Positions 1 to 9,800 of a stretch of DNA of 64,000 bases are shown here, piece after piece. Source of the stretch: Porphyromonas sp. (lineage in GTDB: Bacteria; Bacteroidota; Bacteroidia; Bacteroidales; Porphyromonadaceae); contig JALFBN010000017.1 of assembly GCA_022772085.1 (NCBI GenBank), positions 62,001-126,000 of the forward strand, written 5' to 3'. A model generated the notes under the pieces. That model was not told the origin of the DNA. It saw only the letters and a program-made list of their open reading frames with translations, and made no database searches. The first letter of the stretch is position 1; every line of letters begins with the position of its first letter. A program made the position numbers and the translations under genes.

Positions 1-93
1 TACGATCTGAGCGAGCCAAACTAACAAGTTAATGAGAATGAGATTTAGGGTAATCGGTGGAATGCGCTGTTTGAGCTGTTCGTAAAAGGACAT
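1..93 (-). CDS. Rhomboid-like membrane protease, N-terminal fragment
   Basis: Reading leftward from an ATG at 93 there are 31 open codons running off the window edge. The peptide starts MSFYEQLKQRIPPIT and passes directly into a hydrophobic segment (LNLILINLLVWLAQIV). A short polar start followed by a first membrane helix with an N-L-I-x-x-N core is what Bacteroidota rhomboid-family intramembrane serine proteases look like. The catalytic Ser and His would lie outside the window, so the family call is an inference from 31 residues. It starts 27 bases after the stop of the LptD-like gene on the same strand, so it may be co-transcribed with it. Confidence 0.45.
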   Translation of the reverse strand, partial: MSFYEQLKQRIPPITLNLILINLLVWLAQIV

Positions 94-119
94 ACTATAC
101 TAAGTTGTTGAAATTAGGA

Positions 120-3100
120 TCAATACCACGAAACAGTACTACCGGAGGAATTTACATTGCTCTGTTGATACTTCAAATCTTTGAGCAACTGCGACTTTAC
201 CCCAATCGTTACCGAGTAACTCTTATAAGGCCCTACCGGTATTATACTGGCGGATAGCTGCCAGCAGTGCAGGTCTCGTGAGATAGAAAGCGTCATATTG
301 GTGATCCGTTTGAGATCAAAATTGTAGTTCGCATCAAACATGAACGACCAATTTTTTGTTGGCTTAAAATCCCCTCGGAAACTCAAGTTATGGGTCAATT
401 TATATGGGAACTCTCGCCGTTCTATATCAAAATTTTCCCGATCGTAGGAGAGATTCATGCTGTAATTAAAAGAGAAGTTCCAAGGGAAGTCCCACAAAAC
501 ATACCCATCGGCATCTCGACTCCCCTGCACATCGTGCAACGACCGCTGCCTGGAAATGCCGGGGCCGATACCTGCACCTCCCATAGAGAGATCTGATGAA
601 CCATCTGTGCTGCCACCGGGCGCGGAAGGCGCAGGCACGTCATTGGGCAAAGGTTGTCCTGTATCTCCCTCATCCTCTTTCTTGAACAACTTCCGATAAA
701 GTGCAACCAATTTACCCCAAGATTGGTTGTTGAACTGATAACTAAACCCCGTACCGGTACTAATCAATCGCCCCAAGCCTCGACCATTGAGCAGTCGCAA
801 CTTATTAACCCGAAATGGAATAGGCTTGCCATCAGACGTCAGTTTATAATCGTACATGTAAGTGTCAAACTCTCCGCTGAGACGAAGGGTAAATTGGGAA
901 GGAAGGCGAAAAGCGATTGTTGCAGAGATATTGCTCCAACGCATGGAGTCTGCCATCATATTATAACTTGCACGCCAGTCCAATTGATCAATGAGACTGA
1001 TTTTTTTGAATGCCTCGCCCCCATCGGTGGAGTCAGACGCTACCGTACGAACTTTCATCTCCAGATTGTTGGTAAAGCTGAATGAGATAGAACCCGACTT
1101 CCCCCTACCGGGAGTACCAAAGATCCCATTACGATAAAGACTGTACGGCTCCTCATGCTCCACTCCATCGGGCGTCGTGTACTGCACCGTACGGTAGTAC
1201 CCCCAAAAAGGATCTCCAAAATCGGGCGTATAGCCAAGCGAAATCGAAGGCGTTACGCGATGGCGGATCATCTGTATCTTATCGCCAAATATCTTCCACG
1301 GCTTGTAGAATCCGTACAACGTCGTAGAGGCCGAGAGCGAGGTACTGAAATCATTGATATGATAAAAGCCATACGTCGTATCAGCATCCACCAGGCGTTG
1401 TCGTTCCTCATCATAGCGCATCGTGCTTCGACTCGTATACCACTTGGCATTATAATTAAACGAGGGGGTAATTCGAATCACCTCGAAAAGGTCAAACGAA
1501 GCAGAGATGGGAATACTATGCTGTATCCCATTACGCCAATCACGGATGAGATTACTCTGTAAAATGAGATTCTCCTTCGTCGTAATGCTGTTGCGGAACG
1601 ACCCCGAGTAACTCATAGAAATCTTCTCGTACCAACGCTCCTTACCCACTCTTTTCTTGCGTTTAAATGGATAAATCGTACTCAGAGAGACGGACAGGTT
1701 TGGGAAAGAGACCGAAATAGTGGAGTCTCTCGAACGCTGATCAATATTAAGAGCCGCTGTAAGCGATAAAGGAATTGTGGTAAACCTGCGTGAATAACTC
1801 ACACTTGATCCCTTAGTATTTTCTGCGCGCTTGTCGGGATCGTACATAGTCTCTACCGAATTATGGTTGTAACTACTGGTGGAGAAATTGACACTCGCCG
1901 AGAAGGTACGCAACGGATCGACCTTTTGATCTTGTGTATGTGACCAATTAAACGTAAAATCTTTACTCTTGGAGTAATCATTGGGGATCTGTTTATCTCC
2001 CCGCACCGTAGAGATATAGCCTGCACTGACATGCCCCGAATACTTATATCGACGCTGGTAATTCGCCTCTGCCGACACACCCCACGATCCTTTGGTATAG
2101 AGGTCGAACCGCGTCGTCAGATCAACATAATCGTTAATGGCATAGTAGACCCCCAATCCGCGGAAATAGAAGCCTCGATCCGCCTCCTCTCCATAAGAAC
2201 TGGGCATGATCAAGCCCGAAGTTTTTCGCTCATTAAAGGGGAAAAAACCAAACGGCAAACCAATAAAATAAAGTGGTACACCGCCAATAACCATATAGGC
2301 AGGCCCTGCCACGATATTTTCATCGGGCACTACCTTAGCTCGAGTTAATTGCAAATAAAAATGCGGATTGAGGTGATTGTCGCACGTTGTATAGCGACCA
2401 CCCTCAATATACATGGTATTGTCGGGCATCCGCTTGCCCTTATCGCTCATCAAAAATCCCTCGCCCTGCTGGGTTAGGACACCCGTGATATACCCCTTTT
2501 CGCTACGAAAATTGTAGCGCATCGTCTCACTTTCAAAATTTTGATTTCCATCCGAGAAAGTTGGATAGGCTGTAGGATGCCCCTCCGAGTCCAAAACATA
2601 CTGCGCATATACCTCTGAACTATCGGTATTGATGTGCATAAAGTTGGACTGAATGCTCATCTTTTCATAATTCACGTGCCCCTTACCAAAGAAGTAAACT
2701 CGATTTTGTCCCAACATAACGATGGAGTCGGCAGCCGCAAAATTGATCACACTTTCTAGCACGATAGGCTCTTCAGCACCCTCGATAGGAGTCGCCAAAC
2801 TATCAGGGAGCTCCTCCTCCGAAAGAGAGTCGGGCATTTGCATTTTCAGAGAATCTGCCAACGAAGTCGAGTCTAGAGGCAGCAGCGAAGGCTCAGCCAT
2901 ACTATCTCGAAATGATGTAGGCGAAGAGACAGAATCTTTTTGCCCAAGAGCCGAAAAAGTAGAGGGCGAAAGCAAAGAATCTACTGGGGAAGAATTTTTC
3001 GAGGTATCGGCAAGGAGTGGCAACGAATCTCCTCGCAATAGAATTGTATTGGGTTCTGAAGAGGTAGAATCAGCAGAAACAACCGTCATTGGCAGTACCT

Positions 3101-3203
3101 TCCGTTGAGGCCGACGAGCTGTACACCCCCATCCAAGGATAAGGCTCAAGACAACCCCTAGAGCTATCCATTGACCATTCCACACCCATCGATCCGCTCT
3201 CAT
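120..3203 (-). CDS. lptD: LptD/OstA-like outer-membrane LPS transport protein
   Basis: This 1027-residue protein resembles the LptD translocon that inserts lipopolysaccharide into the outer leaflet of the outer membrane. Residues 1-30 hold a hydrophobic export segment ending near a cysteine (LILGWGC). Residues about 40-145 are a low-complexity Ser/Asp/Leu/Pro linker. Residues about 150-330 form the periplasmic OstA-like beta-jellyroll (GQNRVYFFGKGHVNYE, then a GGRYTTCD stretch). The rest is a long beta-barrel rich in alternating aromatic strands, with a C-terminal strand ending in VSWY. It is longer than enterobacterial LptD (about 780 residues) because of the linker and barrel loops. The call rests on domain layout and motifs, not on a search. 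The downstream neighbour is rhomboid-like and the upstream one is a coiled-coil protein on the same strand. Confidence 0.75.
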   Translation of the reverse strand: MRADRWVWNGQWIALGVVLSLILGWGCTARRPQRKVLPMTVVSADSTSSEPNTILLRGDSLPLLADTSKNSSPVDSLLSPSTFSALGQKDSVSSPTSFRDSMAEPSLLPLDSTSLADSLKMQMPDSLSEEELPDSLATPIEGAEEPIVLESVINFAAADSIVMLGQNRVYFFGKGHVNYEKMSIQSNFMHINTDSSEVYAQYVLDSEGHPTAYPTFSDGNQNFESETMRYNFRSEKGYITGVLTQQGEGFLMSDKGKRMPDNTMYIEGGRYTTCDNHLNPHFYLQLTRAKVVPDENIVAGPAYMVIGGVPLYFIGLPFGFFPFNERKTSGLIMPSSYGEEADRGFYFRGLGVYYAINDYVDLTTRFDLYTKGSWGVSAEANYQRRYKYSGHVSAGYISTVRGDKQIPNDYSKSKDFTFNWSHTQDQKVDPLRTFSASVNFSTSSYNHNSVETMYDPDKRAENTKGSSVSYSRRFTTIPLSLTAALNIDQRSRDSTISVSFPNLSVSLSTIYPFKRKKRVGKERWYEKISMSYSGSFRNSITTKENLILQSNLIRDWRNGIQHSIPISASFDLFEVIRITPSFNYNAKWYTSRSTMRYDEERQRLVDADTTYGFYHINDFSTSLSASTTLYGFYKPWKIFGDKIQMIRHRVTPSISLGYTPDFGDPFWGYYRTVQYTTPDGVEHEEPYSLYRNGIFGTPGRGKSGSISFSFTNNLEMKVRTVASDSTDGGEAFKKISLIDQLDWRASYNMMADSMRWSNISATIAFRLPSQFTLRLSGEFDTYMYDYKLTSDGKPIPFRVNKLRLLNGRGLGRLISTGTGFSYQFNNQSWGKLVALYRKLFKKEDEGDTGQPLPNDVPAPSAPGGSTDGSSDLSMGGAGIGPGISRQRSLHDVQGSRDADGYVLWDFPWNFSFNYSMNLSYDRENFDIERREFPYKLTHNLSFRGDFKPTKNWSFMFDANYNFDLKRITNMTLSISRDLHCWQLSASIIPVGPYKSYSVTIGVKSQLLKDLKYQQSNVNSSGSTVSWY

Positions 3204-3222
3204 ACTGCCATGTATTGCGGTA

Positions 3223-3230
3223 CAAAAGTA
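3223..3230 (-). promoter_or_regulatory. Possible -7 element of the LptD-like gene
   Basis: The minus strand reads TACTTTTG here, matching the Bacteroidota -7 consensus TAnnTTTG. It lies 20 bases before the start codon at 3203, giving a very short leader. No good TTG -33 element was found at the right distance, so this is tentative. Confidence 0.3.
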
Positions 3231-3286
3231 CCTTTTTTTTTCATTGCACGAAGAGGAGGGCTATCTGACAACCTTGAGGGAGAGAA

Positions 3287-4219
3287 TCAATCCTTAATTG
3301 TAAAAGAAGTGCGAGCAAGTAACTCCCCATCGGAAAAAAGCTCGATCCGATAAGTCCCCAAAAGAAGAGCTTCCGTTACATTCCAATAGATGGTAAAGGG
3401 GAGGTCTTCACCTCCATACTCTATCTCTTTAGAGGCTGTAGCCGTAAGCGAACTACCCTCATAAGTAAAGCGTGCACCGCCACCAACGGATTGATCGTTG
3501 GGATTGAGTATGCGAAGGTAAAGCGTACGGCGTCCGGGATCGGCTGTTACGTTGCGCCCCACAATGCCGTCAATACTGATAGTACGGATCTTATCAATAC
3601 GCCCCGTCTGCTTGCCTCGCTTATCTAACATAGCCACCCGTAGGCCGTGCGCTTCGAGGCGAGCCGCCCGAGCCACCTGGTCAGATAGGGTACTTTTTTC
3701 GCCCTGCAATTTGCGTGTTTCGGCTTCGGAAGTAGCGATCCGGTCGCTCATTTTCTGATTCTCTTCTCGAAGAGCCATATTAGCTCGTTGCAAAGAATCG
3801 ATCTGTACCACATACGAACGCAATACCTTACGCAGCGAGGTCACCTCCTGAGAGAGGGCATTGATCCGCTGAGCATCAGTTGCCTTAACAGCCTTTAGTT
3901 CCTCGGTAAGTCGATTGACCTTGGCCTGAGCAGTGCCCAATTGCTCTAGTAGAGAATCGGTCGCAAGGTGCATATTCTTCTCTCCATAGCCTGTACCACT
4001 ACGGACTTTTTGTACTTGCATTTCAAACTCTTCCTGCAAGATCGAGAGCTCCTCCTGCATCTTGGAACGCTCCATGGTGACCAATTCTTTTTTCTCCTCC
4101 TCCAAACGAGCACGCTCCCGATGCATCATCACATAAAATAGGAAGCCTATCAAGATTAGGGCTAAAGAGGCAAGGAATACAACAAAAAGTCTTTTTTGCT
4201 TTGGGGTAATAGAAGGCAT
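3287..4219 (-). CDS. Membrane-anchored coiled-coil protein of unknown function
   Basis: The 310-residue protein has a single N-terminal transmembrane helix (about residues 11-31). A highly charged heptad-rich coiled coil follows (about 33-195, Glu/Lys/Gln-rich, e.g. QEELSILQEEFEMQ and QIDSLQRANMALREEN). The C-terminal globular domain of about 110 residues is beta-rich (TLYLRILNPNDQSVGGG, later LGTYRIELFSDGELL). The layout suggests a protein tethered to the inner membrane with its coiled coil reaching into the periplasm, but topology is not proven. Proteins of this build occur widely in Bacteroidota without an assigned role. It sits 51 bases downstream of the DUF3256 gene and 83 bases upstream of the LptD-like gene, all on one strand. 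Confidence 0.6.
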   Translation of the reverse strand: MPSITPKQKRLFVVFLASLALILIGFLFYVMMHRERARLEEEKKELVTMERSKMQEELSILQEEFEMQVQKVRSGTGYGEKNMHLATDSLLEQLGTAQAKVNRLTEELKAVKATDAQRINALSQEVTSLRKVLRSYVVQIDSLQRANMALREENQKMSDRIATSEAETRKLQGEKSTLSDQVARAARLEAHGLRVAMLDKRGKQTGRIDKIRTISIDGIVGRNVTADPGRRTLYLRILNPNDQSVGGGARFTYEGSSLTATASKEIEYGGEDLPFTIYWNVTEALLLGTYRIELFSDGELLARTSFTIKD

Positions 4220-4270
4220 ATTTATAAGAGCTAGAGATATTTTCTTTAGAAATTCGAGAGATTAAGATTC

Positions 4271-5002
4271 CTATCTGAGACGAAACCTGCGACGCTTCCA
4301 CTCCAACCGAATCGGTGTTGGGCGGAGGATCTCACGCCAATGCCCTTGAGCCTCCAACGAAGAGGCACTCTCAGGGATCAGGGAAAGGGTTAAGCTGAAA
4401 TCCTCAGGGGAGAGAGTTAGCCGGCGAGCGAGTGAAGAAAGTTCAGCTCGATCCCGAGGCGGTGTCGAAGGGGGAAGAAGCAACTCTGCAACATTCGAAG
4501 GAAAGAAATCCGTCTCAGGCATCGCCTCTCCCACCTGATCGAAAAACATAATCTCGGAATGGGCGAAAGGATTTTCAATCGTAACAATGTAGCAGAGAAT
4601 CTTTCGATTTCCATAGGGTAAAGCAGCAAAAGCATGTATAACTTCCCCGGTCCTAAAGGACAAATAGAACTCTGTACAATGAATTATTTCTAGGGGGACA
4701 AGCTGACCAAAAGCATGAACAGAATTTGCTTTCAACGAGCCTTGATCCGAAGATGCACTTGCGGGTACTACAAATCCGTTAGGGGCACCAGACGGAGTAA
4801 TGGAAATCTTCTTCCCCATAGAGGAACAAGACAAAAGAGATTCCCTTGCCTCTCTATCGAGAAAAGGGATTGTTCCTTCGGGCAAGGCCGAGACCAACTC
4901 TGCCAAAGATTGAGCGTGCAACACTTCGGCAGATAAGAATACCCCGGCCCCCACAACAAGGAGGATCAGGAGATGGTAACAAGCGTATAATAGTTTCCGC
5001 AT
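4271..5002 (-). CDS. DUF3256-type exported protein
   Basis: The 243-residue form beginning MRKLLYACYHLLILL has a clear signal peptide ending near VLHAQ. An in-frame start at 5074 would add 24 residues, but it lies upstream of the predicted promoter at 5025-5058, so I prefer 5002. The mature protein contains LVSALPEGTIPFLDREARESLL, typical of the DUF3256 family of Bacteroidota, and a segment on amide-like small residues and beta strands (ILCYIVTIENPFAHSEIMFFD). Its function is unknown. It is followed after 51 bases by the coiled-coil gene and probably shares its transcript. Confidence 0.65.
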   Translation of the reverse strand: MRKLLYACYHLLILLVVGAGVFLSAEVLHAQSLAELVSALPEGTIPFLDREARESLLSCSSMGKKISITPSGAPNGFVVPASASSDQGSLKANSVHAFGQLVPLEIIHCTEFYLSFRTGEVIHAFAALPYGNRKILCYIVTIENPFAHSEIMFFDQVGEAMPETDFFPSNVAELLLPPSTPPRDRAELSSLARRLTLSPEDFSLTLSLIPESASSLEAQGHWREILRPTPIRLEWKRRRFRLR

Positions 5003-5024
5003 AGCTTCTTGTTCTCTTGAGAAG

Positions 5025-5058
5025 CAAAGATACGACAAAGCCAACAACCATTGCCCAA
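5025..5058 (-). promoter_or_regulatory. Promoter of the DUF3256 gene
   Basis: Minus strand: TATCTTTG (5032-5025) preceded by TTG (5058-5056) with a 23-base spacer, the Bacteroidota housekeeping promoter form. Transcription would start near 5018, just 16 bases before the ATG at 5002. This supports the shorter start for that gene. Confidence 0.45.
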
Positions 5059-5093
5059 TACACCGCAATAGCACTGCACCGCATCACACCCTC

Positions 5094-5136
5094 TAGAAAA
5101 AGAACTCCCCCCACTCCTAAAAAGGAGCGGGGGGAG
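5094..5136 (-). terminator. Intrinsic terminator of the ragAB operon
   Basis: A 14-bp stem (5105-5118 with 5123-5136, one mismatch) closes an A4 loop. On the minus strand it is followed by a T-rich tail (ttcttttt). It lies about 85 bases past the ragB stop codon, so it ends the ragAB transcript before the DUF3256 gene. Confidence 0.8.
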
Positions 5137-5218
5137 CGTCATCGAGACTCTCTTTTCACCTCAAGGAGACAATTACATCTCCTGTGACGAGCGTAGACAA
5201 AAGAGATCCTTATTCGGA

Positions 5219-6838
5219 TTACTTCCAGTTACGGTTGTCGTCGAGGTGCTTGTTATTTTCGCGGTCGCGAAGAGGGAATTCCCAAATGAACATCTTGTCA
5301 TTAGCGGGTTTTTCGAGGTCAATTGCTTCATCTTGGACAGCACTAGGCTTATCAAAGATCGCGTTACCAACTTCTTTAAATACAGGCTGAGGAGCCGTAC
5401 GTTTAAACCCTTTACCCAAGCGAACGAGGTCATTCAAGCGAGTACCTTCGCCCACAAGCTCGCGGAGACGTTCTTTATAGATTTCTTCAAGCACTTCGTC
5501 CTTCGTTCCAAAGTCAGCAGGATCAGGGTAACTATCAGAAAGACGAGACTTTTCGAACTTAACGATAGTCTCAGCAGCTTCAGCGGTCTTACCCAATTGA
5601 GCCAATGCTTCAGCCTTAATCAGATATGCCTCTCCTACATTGAAGAGGTGAACACCAAACTTGAACTGAAGAACCTTGGGATCAACGTTAAGAGCTTCAT
5701 TCCCCTCAAACTTAGTAAGGGTATGGAAGTTCAAGCCCCAAGCATTCTTGTAGAACCCTCTCTGCCCAATATATTCGGTTTTACGAATATCATTGCTTGA
5801 ATAAAGATCCGCAACCCATTGCTCCAATACCAATGAAGGTTGGTAGTAGACAGCCCAAACTCGTGTAGTATCCTTCAAATCCTTAAACGAAGAAAATCCT
5901 AGACGATGCGAAGCTGCAAGGACAGAACTTCTAACGGCACCCTGCTGAGCTGTAGCACGAAGACGAACAAGGATTTCAGGACTGTCTTCGGTGCGCCAAA
6001 TAGAATGAATAGACTTCGTCTTGGCTTGAGCATCTCCATCTATATTGATGGGATAATTATCAATGAACGCATTACATGCATCCAAAGCACCTTGCCAATC
6101 TTGCTTCGTGAGACATACACGAGCCTTGATGGCGTACGCATAGTCGCGAGTGAGATAAATAGCGGGCTTCACATCCTTGTTAGCTTCTGCAGGTATATTT
6201 GCAATAGCATAATCAAGGTCTTCGATCATAGCCTTGTACACATCCGCACGAGAAGCTTTTTCACTCTGAGCCGTTGCGAGAGGATCATAAGAGGTCATCA
6301 AGATAATACCTGATTGCGGATTGCTGTCAGTAGCATTATCCCAAGGTTTAGAAAAACGTTGGATCAAGCGCCAATGGGCAAGAGCACGAATGGTCTTCAT
6401 TTCACCAATATACTGCTTCAAAAGCCCTTTATCAGCATCCGTCTTCGAAATACCCTCATTAGCCAATAGCTCTTCAGCACGCATGATGAAGTAATTCGCC
6501 TGCATCAAAGTTTGATAGTAAGAGGCATAGTACGAATTGATATCATCGTGATCAAGCACCGACTGCTCTTGCCATGCATAAAGCCCTTTGAGAGAGTTGT
6601 TATCCAAAAGAGTCAAGTGGTAAAGATCTGACTGGATATCCGGAGTATTGAGGTTATTAGGAGATTCTACCCCAATAAGCAACGCATAAACGGCATCGCG
6701 ATTTTGCTTTGCCATGAGGATATTTTTGAAAGGTTCCTGCAAAGGAGTTCCTTCCGGCAAGCGCGTCACATCGCAGGACGTGAAGACCATCGCAAAAGCA
6801 AGGACTGCCGCACTAAGGAAATATGCTATTTTTTTCAT
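5219..6838 (-). CDS. ragB: RagB/SusD-family outer-membrane lipoprotein
   Basis: This 539-residue protein is the surface lid that closes over a SusC-type transporter and binds its substrate. The N-terminus is a lipoprotein signal (MKKIAYFLSAAVLAFAMVFTSC, lipidated Cys near residue 22). The segments RLPEGTPLQEPF, KQNRDAVYALL and RDYAYAIKARVCL, and the C-terminal end WEFPLRDRENN...NW, resemble what I recall of Porphyromonas gingivalis RagB. Tetratricopeptide-like helices make up the core, as in other SusD proteins. It starts 31 bases after the ragA stop on the same strand and is followed by a strong terminator. The substrate is inferred from RagAB, which imports peptides in P. gingivalis; a glycan substrate cannot be excluded. 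Confidence 0.88.
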   Translation of the reverse strand: MKKIAYFLSAAVLAFAMVFTSCDVTRLPEGTPLQEPFKNILMAKQNRDAVYALLIGVESPNNLNTPDIQSDLYHLTLLDNNSLKGLYAWQEQSVLDHDDINSYYASYYQTLMQANYFIMRAEELLANEGISKTDADKGLLKQYIGEMKTIRALAHWRLIQRFSKPWDNATDSNPQSGIILMTSYDPLATAQSEKASRADVYKAMIEDLDYAIANIPAEANKDVKPAIYLTRDYAYAIKARVCLTKQDWQGALDACNAFIDNYPINIDGDAQAKTKSIHSIWRTEDSPEILVRLRATAQQGAVRSSVLAASHRLGFSSFKDLKDTTRVWAVYYQPSLVLEQWVADLYSSNDIRKTEYIGQRGFYKNAWGLNFHTLTKFEGNEALNVDPKVLQFKFGVHLFNVGEAYLIKAEALAQLGKTAEAAETIVKFEKSRLSDSYPDPADFGTKDEVLEEIYKERLRELVGEGTRLNDLVRLGKGFKRTAPQPVFKEVGNAIFDKPSAVQDEAIDLEKPANDKMFIWEFPLRDRENNKHLDDNRNWK

Positions 6839-6869
6839 CGGTCTAATCTTACGAATTATAGGTCATTTA

Positions 6870-9800
6870 TTAGAACATTAGCTGGATACCGCCAACGAAT
6901 TGACGTGTATTGGGGAAATCTCCCATAGACAAACCACCGGCACTCACTTCAGGATCGAATCCATTGTAGTCCTTTGCTGTAACGGTTAGGAGGTTACGAG
7001 CAGAAACATAGACCTTAGCTCCAGTGATGATCTTTTGTGTACCAAAGACTGATTTGGGGAATGTGTAAGCAAGTTGAATATTCTTCAAACGAAGGAATGA
7101 AGCATTTTCGATCAAACGATCATCGAATACCATAGATTCGTCGAAAACAGAAGCCGTAGCCGTTTTCTTTTGCTCATCATTCATGTCTGCACGCCACTCA
7201 TTGTTAAGTTTCTTTGAACGGTTAAGCATCAAGAAACCGCCACCCACGTTATTTTCAAGGAAATAACGGTCATTATTGAGAGAGTAAGCACCTGTTGCAA
7301 AAGTCCAATCAACAGTAAGAGATAGTTGTTTCTTCCAAGTCACGCCCATTTGAAGCCCTCCAGAGATCGGAGCATTGATGAGCGCATAATCGATACGATG
7401 CTTGAGATCGTCTGAGTACTCAGTCGTAGTTTCCGTGGTAACATTCTTATTCTCATCAAGTTTGTACCACATCTGCTTACCTGTATTAGGATCAAAACCG
7501 GCAAACGAAGCTTGATAGAACACAATAGGTTTACCCACCGTATAACGGATTTCTCCCACGTGATAACCTTCTTTATTGGTCTTATCATTGAAAAGCTTAT
7601 CTACACGTTCTTGATTGTAGTTGAAAGTCGCAGATACAAATGCATCCCAATCCTTTGTGCGGAGGAAATTATAATTTACGGTCAAGTCAATACCACGGTT
7701 GGTCATAGCGCCGATATTTTCCCAACGAGAAGAGTAACCCGTAGAATATGGGAGAGGAACATTCATAAGCATGTCCATCGTCTTACGGTTATAGAGCGCG
7801 AGGTCTACGGTAAGAGCGTCATTCCACATACCATAGTCGATACCGAGACTGAACATACCTTGACGCTCCCAAGCAAGCTCGTCATTACCGATGGAGGTAA
7901 CCCCAAATGCGAGTTCATCCGTATAGTTGATCGTACCCGTACGTGCATACGAAGCATAGAGAGGAATTGAAGAGTTACCCTGCGTACCGTAGTTAGCCTT
8001 GAGACGGAGTGTGCTTACGAGACCCTTATCAGAAACGACTCCTGAACGGAGGAAGTCAAACATTCCACCAACAGAGAAGAAGGTTGCAGCTTGATGTTTA
8101 GAACCGAAACGAGAAGAACGGTCGTTGCGGAGAGTAAAGTCAAACGCCATATAGTCCTTGAACATATAGTTCACACGACCGAAAAGGGAGAAGTAAGCGT
8201 AAGCCGAGCGGAATTGGCTGGGGAGTCTGAGGTAATTACCCTTCATACCATGACCCAACATCATGAAGTCCTTATTAGTAAGACCAAGAGCAATTGCAGA
8301 GAAGCCTTCGCTCTTGTTGTCCACAAATTCTTGACCCAAGAGGAAAGTAAAATCGTTATCCTCATTCATCTTCCACTTGTACTCGGCAGTATTGGTCCAC
8401 GTAAGGGTGCTTGAGCCTTCATAAGATTGGCTGTTAGATCCGTAGCCGTTATTATAAGGCAAATCAGGATAGCTCAACATATCGCCACGACCAAAAATCA
8501 TATCCACTCCGGCTTGACTCTTTAGGGTAAGACCATCGATAGGACGGATCTGTGCATAACCGGAAAGAGCAAGACGATAGCTGTGAGAGTCACGTTTGCG
8601 GTATTGGTTCAGATATTCAGGGTTGTAAAGGATAGCGTCATCCAATACGGGGTAAGAGCGGTGAAAGCGCATGTAGTCTGCGTACTCATTAGTAAATCCG
8701 TTTTTATCACGTTTGAATGGGCTGTAGTAACGAGGAGTACTGAGGGCTCCAAACGTACCTCCGTCAACGTATGCACTACCAAAGCCGGTGGCAGAAAGGT
8801 TCTGAACAAGCCCCCCGGATATATTAGCACCGACACGAAGCCAAGACTTCACACGAGCATCGATATTACTACGGAGATTTACTTTTGTATATCTAGAGAG
8901 TGAACGAGAAATACCTTCTTGAGAGAAATATCCTCCGGAGAGATAGTACGATACATTGTCGCTACCACCGGAGATAGACATATCGGCCTGGAATGTGGGA
9001 GCCTTTTTACCGAGGAAATAAGAGAGCCAATCGTGGTCACGAGGAACGACTCCTACAAATTCTCCATCCTTTTGTTCCACAGATCCATCGAAAGCAGTCG
9101 GTGCAAAACCGTCTAAGAAAATACGACGTTGCTCCTTATCAAGACGTTTTTTTTCGTTATCCGGGGTAGTACTAGGATAGTTACCCAAGGTGTGAAGAAC
9201 TTGGTAATCGATCAACTCTTGACCTGTCATCAACTGTTGCATTGGACGATCACTAATGAGAGAAGAAATCCCATACATTGTATTGATCGAGATACGACCG
9301 TCCTCGTTGAGTTTACCACGTTTCGTTGTAATAACAATAACCCCATTGGCAGCACGAGCACCATAGATAGAGGTAGAAGAAGCATCCTTAAGTACGGTCA
9401 CAGACTCGAAGTCGCTAGGGTTCATAGCCATAACCACACCAGCAGAGGTTTGTACACCGTCTACGATATAGAGAGGAGCACCACCTGCACCAAGAGAGGC
9501 ATTACCGTGAATTTGTACAGAAGCTGTAGCATTGGGGTCACCACTAGAGGTTTGCACCTGCATACCCGCTACCTGACCTTGAAGGGCATCCATTACGTTA
9601 GCAACGGGTTTGTTTTCGACCTTCTCGCTGGAGACACGGGCCACAGACCCCGATACGGTGCTGAGCTTTTGACCGGAGCCATAACCTACCACCACTACGG
9701 TTTCCATTACTTCTGCGTCAGAAGTAAGTACGACGTTCATTACATTCTTCACATCCAAGATCTGCGTCTTCATTCCCACGAAAGAGAATTGAAGTTGCTT

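Noticed and set aside
3231-3241. Poly-T run as a plus-strand terminator
   Set aside because: No stem precedes it on the plus strand and no plus-strand gene ends there.
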